From contig OW203762.1 of assembly GCA_934045905.1 (NCBI GenBank), forward strand, positions 51,981,411 to 52,045,410: DNA of 64,000 bases, written 5' to 3'. The notes below the pieces were generated by a model that ran no database searches, was not told where the DNA came from, and saw only the letters and a list, made by a program, of their open reading frames with translations. A program made the translations under genes and the position numbers. Each line of letters begins with the position of its first letter. Position 1 is the first letter of the stretch. The stretch is from Leuctra nigra (Eukaryota; Arthropoda; Insecta; Plecoptera; Leuctridae). Positions 53,601 to 59,600 of this stretch are shown piece by piece.

Positions 53601-56600
53601 TCTGTACATTCTGTTATCTGACTGTAATAATAAATCATCTAATCTTTCTTTTGAGACGAACTTCTTCCTTTCTGCCTCGTTGATTCTTCCGAATGTCAGC
53701 GTCCTCACAATCGCATCAGTCGAGTTCTGTGTCACAACATCCGCCATCTTGGCTGCGAGCGTCTGACGAGTACCACACATGTCAACGGCGACCACAACAT
53801 GCTCGAGGAGAAACCGCACTCTTCCACACCGCTGCGCTGATCCACAGGGAATGTGCCATTCAAACGGCAATCGGAACGAATGAACATTTTCATAGAACAT
53901 ACTTTTTGCTGAACTGCGCTGAACAGTTCTTGGTACGGATGATCAATTAAAGAATTAAAATCAATAATCGCATTAAACAGTTATAATCGCTTTAATCATG
54001 ATTTCACTCATTCAAATTGTACTTGCCGAACATATTGCAATGATATATCTGGGTAGTTATTCTATAACTTTAAAATTCCGGATTCGGTGCAATGTTAATC
54101 CATATGGCCGTGAGTCGGATTCGGGCCGAATCCGGAATTTTTAAGTTATAGAATAACTGCCCGTGACGCTACTTAGGTTGACTTTTCAGTGTCGACAAAA
54201 ACAATTGATTTGTTATCGATAACTTGCTCAAGGAAAATAGAAATTATGAGCAATTAAAATCGATTAATTGAAATATTTTTCAAAATCGATTAATTGATTA
54301 ATAATAATCGGAAAAAATCATAATCGATTAATTGTATGAACAACCCTAGATTTTGGCATTCCCGCCATCGCGCGAGGACTTTCCCGCGTGATGCCCGCGT
54401 GATGCCCGCGTCATGCCCGCGTCATGCCCGCGTCATGCCCGCGCGATGCCCGCGTCATGCCCGCGTCATGCCCGCGTCATGCCCGCGAGCCCAACCCTCT
54501 CGTCTCGTGTGAGAACACGGCTGACCCCGCATGATCCACATATCGCGCTCCCCACGCCGCCTGCATTCAGTCCGGGACCTCCCCGGGAGAGTCTAATGCA
54601 CTGCGCACCCCGAGCGGTCGGGACTCGATCACGCTACCATTGTTCACAGTTATCTCTCGACAATTGTTATTGTTATTGAGATGGGTACAGCGAAGAGAGG
54701 GATGCTGCCTGTGCCAAGGGAGTTGTTGACAACCTTCTCGGCCAGACAACTTCTGCGCTACACACCAGACAGTCGGGTTTATTGTTTCTTTAGATTGTTA
54801 TGACTTTCACTTTATGAGAGTCATAACTGCCGTGCAGGGGGGGGGGGGGCACTTGCCCCACCCCCTTCCCAGACAGAGATCCTTGTGGCTCACATGATAA
54901 CTGCGTAGTCTATTGAGTGAATATGCTAAAGACTTTGCCATGAGACTTCTGTGCGTACCGTGAGAACTCAACACCCCTTCTTGTCCCGTATCTGTCCACT
55001 GTTCTGACCTCAAGTCCCCTTCTTGTCCCGTATCTGACCAAATAGTTGTGCTCGCGAGTGTATTTGGAATCAACTGTTGAGATCTGGAACGCAAGGCGTC
55101 GTCGGAACGCGACTTCCGCCCGCCAATCCCGCCTGCTGACGTCATCGTCATAGGTGATCGACTTGGACAATTAATCCGCGGCGTCGGCGTGGAGGATGCA
55201 TTACACGGCGCGTCACGTGACACACACGTCACGTGATCGGGGCGGCTTCTTCCGACTCACCCGCAGATTACCAATGACAGATGACTGAGGAAACACTGAT
55301 TGATTCATTTACTAAAACAACAGCGCGCAATCCGTTGTGACTTGGTTTCTCGTTGGATCTGAGTTGACCACAACCTGCTAGATTTCTCTCTCTGTCTGTA
55401 CGGGAGAAGCGGGACCGAATTTAATCACTCTTTACAGGCTTAAACTATTAAATATCGAAGTCAATATCGTAAATTTTGTCGTTATCAGATATGTCTTCAA
55501 TAAAAGGTACAAATGAGAGAATGAAAGTATTACGGCAGCTATAATTCAAATACGATGCTATTTCAGGAGTTCGAACTCGGACCATATAGATGTGATGGCC
55601 TTCATAGTGGCATGCACTCAACTAGACAAGATTAAAAGAAATGTAAATGAAGCAGAGCCATCGTTCTTTTCCAACTTTATTGAAGTGCATTACACGCCTT
55701 CGACTTTATGACACCACAACACGACAAAATGCTATATGCAACTCTCAAGTTTTATAGCAATTTAATGAAAATGCACTAAAGCTATTACATGTTTTATTTT
55801 TAACTGGTTCAATAAGTTCGCCCCTCTTCTCTCCTGTCAAGAGTCTGATAGTTTCACCATGTTTCCCTCCCCCTCCCCCTCCCCCTCCCCCTCCCCCACG
55901 TGTCGCCAGAAGCGAGCACGGCACCTCCACCCACGCGTGCGGAAGGACGGGAGAATGCACGTGAAAACTGCCGGTGCACTGGAAACCAACCATAATTATC
56001 TGCCACCAATCTTGTTAGACACATTAAAACTTTTTACGACAGGTCAGAATCTGACATAGGGAAGAGTAACGTAACGTCACATTTTTTCCAGCCCCAAGCA
56101 ATATGAACAGATCTATCTCTCTTTTTATAAGAAGACTGTGTTTAAATGAGCATAAATCGATTGATAATCAATCTGAGGGAATTCGATTAAGTTTAGCATG
56201 ACTATCTGCCCGTGCGCAGAGATTGTTGCGCGAATTATGAAGACGGATGGGTGTTATCAGTCCAGGAGGCTCAGGCAGAGTCCCGACGAGAGAGCCGAAT
56301 CAAACGGAATGAAGGGCGGCTTATCAATTAAGATGCCACGAGATGAAAATAAAACAACGCTGAGGAGCCGACGCGTCTGCGGGGGGCCCCCGGGGGGCTG
56401 GGCGGGGGTGGCAGAAGGGGATCGACATGGAACTATATCATTTTCAAACTTTTTGCCTCCACGAAATCAAAGTGGAGAAACAAATCTAAGGGGAGCGTTT
56501 GGAAAGAAAACAACCGCTCTGAAAGAAATCATCCGAGAGATCTGTAATGAAAATCTAAGTATCTTTTAACGCGTCCCGTGCGCCTCGCCGCCATACATAA

Positions 56601-59600
56601 TGTATGAACACGGAAACATGACTCACCTCTAGTGGATACTTCCGGTCTGTCGTGGTTACCTTGGCAACGCATGAGACCGCCCACGTGGTCACCAGGCAGC
56701 TGGAACAGTGAGAAAGTCAGTCAATTAATCGTGATTATTGATTATCGGTACGGAAATAGCGGCGACATTTGATGCGCAGATGATCGTGATCCAGTTTATT
56801 GTTGAAATGAAACATTATATTGATTATTTGGACCCCATGCTGACACAGCACATTTAAAAGTGCATTTGAATCTCAGAACTTCATTCTTAGCTCTCAAAAC
56901 AAACAGCGACGTCTCGATGGAGAAAAGAGATTAATCTTTGGCCAACCCTCGCAGAGTCGTCTCTTCAATTCCCCCCTTGAATTGATATGACAGTTAAGAT
57001 TACTTTTTAATTAATTTATAATAAGATGAAGAACATCTCGTATTAGCTTTGGTGGCTGTAATTCGAAGTATTTATTGTAATTGTTATGACGATAATAAAA
57101 ATTATATTGGTGGTCCCAAGGCTGGGTGGTCTGGCACAATGGAACAATGGTCTGGCAATTGGTTATTTCGTCTCGCATAGTCAATGTTCTGTAACAATAG
57201 ATGAAATGAAGATGGGAACATTCGACGAACTGACATCCAAATATTCAGGGAAGTCAAACCTGAGGAGTAAATGATATACTCAAATACGACCAGTCCTTTG
57301 ATTTAAATGTTGTAAAATATTTTAATTGTTAAATAGGTTAAAACGCCCCAGTTCTAAATGCCATATGAGGTCATACTAGGTCATGGAATTGCGTCGCTGT
57401 CTCCTGGATATAGATAAGGTCAACTACGATGCGATAAGGTCACGATAAGGTAATGTCAGGTTGACATTTCCAAAATTTTGATAGGTCAGAAGAATAATAA
57501 CGCCAACTGTTGATTGACGTTGAAATGTGCCCAACCTTTTTTACTTTCACATTCTAATTGTTATGCTAGATTAATTTAATAACCCGGGACTATCTGCTCC
57601 ACACTGTTCCCAAAATACATCGGCCGGTGTAAATCCCAACCAGGCAAAACCTCTAAATCTCCACATTGCAAGATCATGGGTTTGATCAAATGAAAATCAG
57701 CTTTAGACGAGTTTTGTTTCGACAATTTATGCGAAAATTATGTCCGTCGGAGAAATCAGACAAATACGTAATTACTGGACTTTAATGATTGATAGATTTA
57801 TTTCCTTGATCTAATTATTCTCTGCGGGCAGACAGAAGTATCAGTACCCGAATTAAGTCCTTTGAAAAATAATATTGGCAGTTGGGGCGTTACCTGATAC
57901 CTCAGGTAAAATGTCAGTGGATGAGAGAATAATTTATTCCTAGACAGAAGCTGAACTGATCCTGAACAATGTGTAAGGAATTAGCTGGATCTTCATGCCA
58001 GTTACATTCCAATTAGAAAATCACAAGCGCGGTCGAAAAGACAAAGAAAGCACAGCATTGCTCATCGGTAACTTCGTCTTGGCCTTCGCATCATCCAACT
58101 TCCCGTTGTTTAATAATTTCACGACAATCTTGCTCGCTGCAATGCGACGCCGCGTTCCATGCGACGCCTGGCGTCTTGGCGCTAGACGCATGAAAGAGAG
58201 ACGCAATTACTCGGCCATCACGCTTGTGAGAGAGTACACGGCTGATTGTTGTTGCTTCGAGACGCGTGCTCGTCGTGTACCAGAGGTTAATCGACTTTTA
58301 ACAAGTTCCACGCACGAACACGGCGTGCCAATCAAAGCCGCATTACGCCAGATAATGAGACATTCCACTCATCAAACGATCTATGAAACTCATCGCATTG
58401 CTCCTTCAGAAGTCGCGCGTTGCTCGATCTGTTACTAGTCTGCCGAGAGAATTACAGCTATAATTAACTTCTAAATAAAACAATCTAGGTAACACATTTC
58501 AAAATAGTAACTTTTTGACTTGAAACAATGAGAGAAAATAATTAATTTTGTTTCTGGCTTAAGTCCGTTCTATTTATCTGTATATCAACGAATACTGTTA
58601 TTATTTCATTTAGGAAATGAGCCAAGTTGAACCGCCTTCATAAATATTAATTCGTTTTTGATTGACGTGAAGTAAATATTGACTGTGTAGGCGAGCCTCA
58701 TGCGCCTGTCACAGAACGCGTGCTGACAGACACGTGTGCAAGTGCGCGTCACAGGTGGCCACCCACACACGCGTGCGCCAGTCACATGTCTCATTGTCGT
58801 CGAGACTTGTTCGCTGTCACTCGAACATGACGTCTTGATCAACACTCGCGATTCTTGCTCGACGCCTCCCAGGTTCACAATCACTAACTTTCTTTCATTC
58901 ACTTCCGATATTTAATGAACAAGACAGATATTTCAATTGTAATTTACATCTTCTTTTTGTGATGTAGACATTTTGACCAGCGATTTTGAGAGAAGAGTGA
59001 ATGTATAACTTCGTTGTGAAAATAGTAAATGTAGTGCAAACACTTTTACACATACATGAAGAGCTGCTGATTTTGTGGTCTTTATGACATATCGTAATCA
59101 ATCGAAAGATAACCAACATATTGTGTCAACAATCTAATAAAAATGTGATTTAAAAGAATGAGGACCAATTGATTTTCGGTTGTGCAGTACGCAATCATTT
59201 AATTCCTCATATTGAGATTTTATTTTGCAATGACTCAGCGTAACTCTAATGAATGCCAGTCTCGTAAGAGGAAGAGGTCTATCTGTTTGATCTGCAATGT
59301 CGAGCATGTAAGACAAGAGGTGATTAACGATCAGTACTGGAGATTAGCGCCCACACGGAGTTCGCACCTGTAGTCTTGAGCGACGCCCCGGCAGTCGAGG
59401 TGCGTGGACGGCAAGGACGTTCAGTGCGTGTAGGCAGACCAGAGTTCATTCCGACGCATTCCGACTGGCTCGCATTACCAGCTGGAGGGACGGAGCGAAA
59501 TTGGATTTTGTTATGAAATATCGATATATTTTATTTACCTATCGGTATCGGTATAATCGAAGTTATATTGAAATATCAAAATATCGATTGATTAATTAGA

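Larger units (their letters stand above)
52480..56626 (-). other. ADAMTSL intron 2
   Basis: 4.1 kb, full of repeats: SINE-like head next to exon 3, G19 tract, a MITE at 54051, a hAT-like remnant, an 11-bp array, a G13 tract and (CCCTCC)n. No exon supported. Confidence 0.5.

Noticed and set aside
53505..53900. 131-codon minus frame in intron 2
   Set aside because: No recognised domain and no splice sites that would join it to exons 2 or 3.
54807..55232. 141-codon minus frame
   Set aside because: It includes a G/C tract and a duplicated TTCTTGTCCCGTATCTG segment; looks accidental.
57995..58438. 147-codon frame on the plus strand
   Set aside because: No family recognised; lies in a CpG-rich intron where stops are rare; no splice or poly(A) support.
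59340..59460. Possible first exon of the ADAMTSL gene (minus strand, ATGAACTCT ... ACAG|GTGCGA)
   Set aside because: It ends in phase 1, and joined to the exon at 56699 it reads into a stop within four codons.
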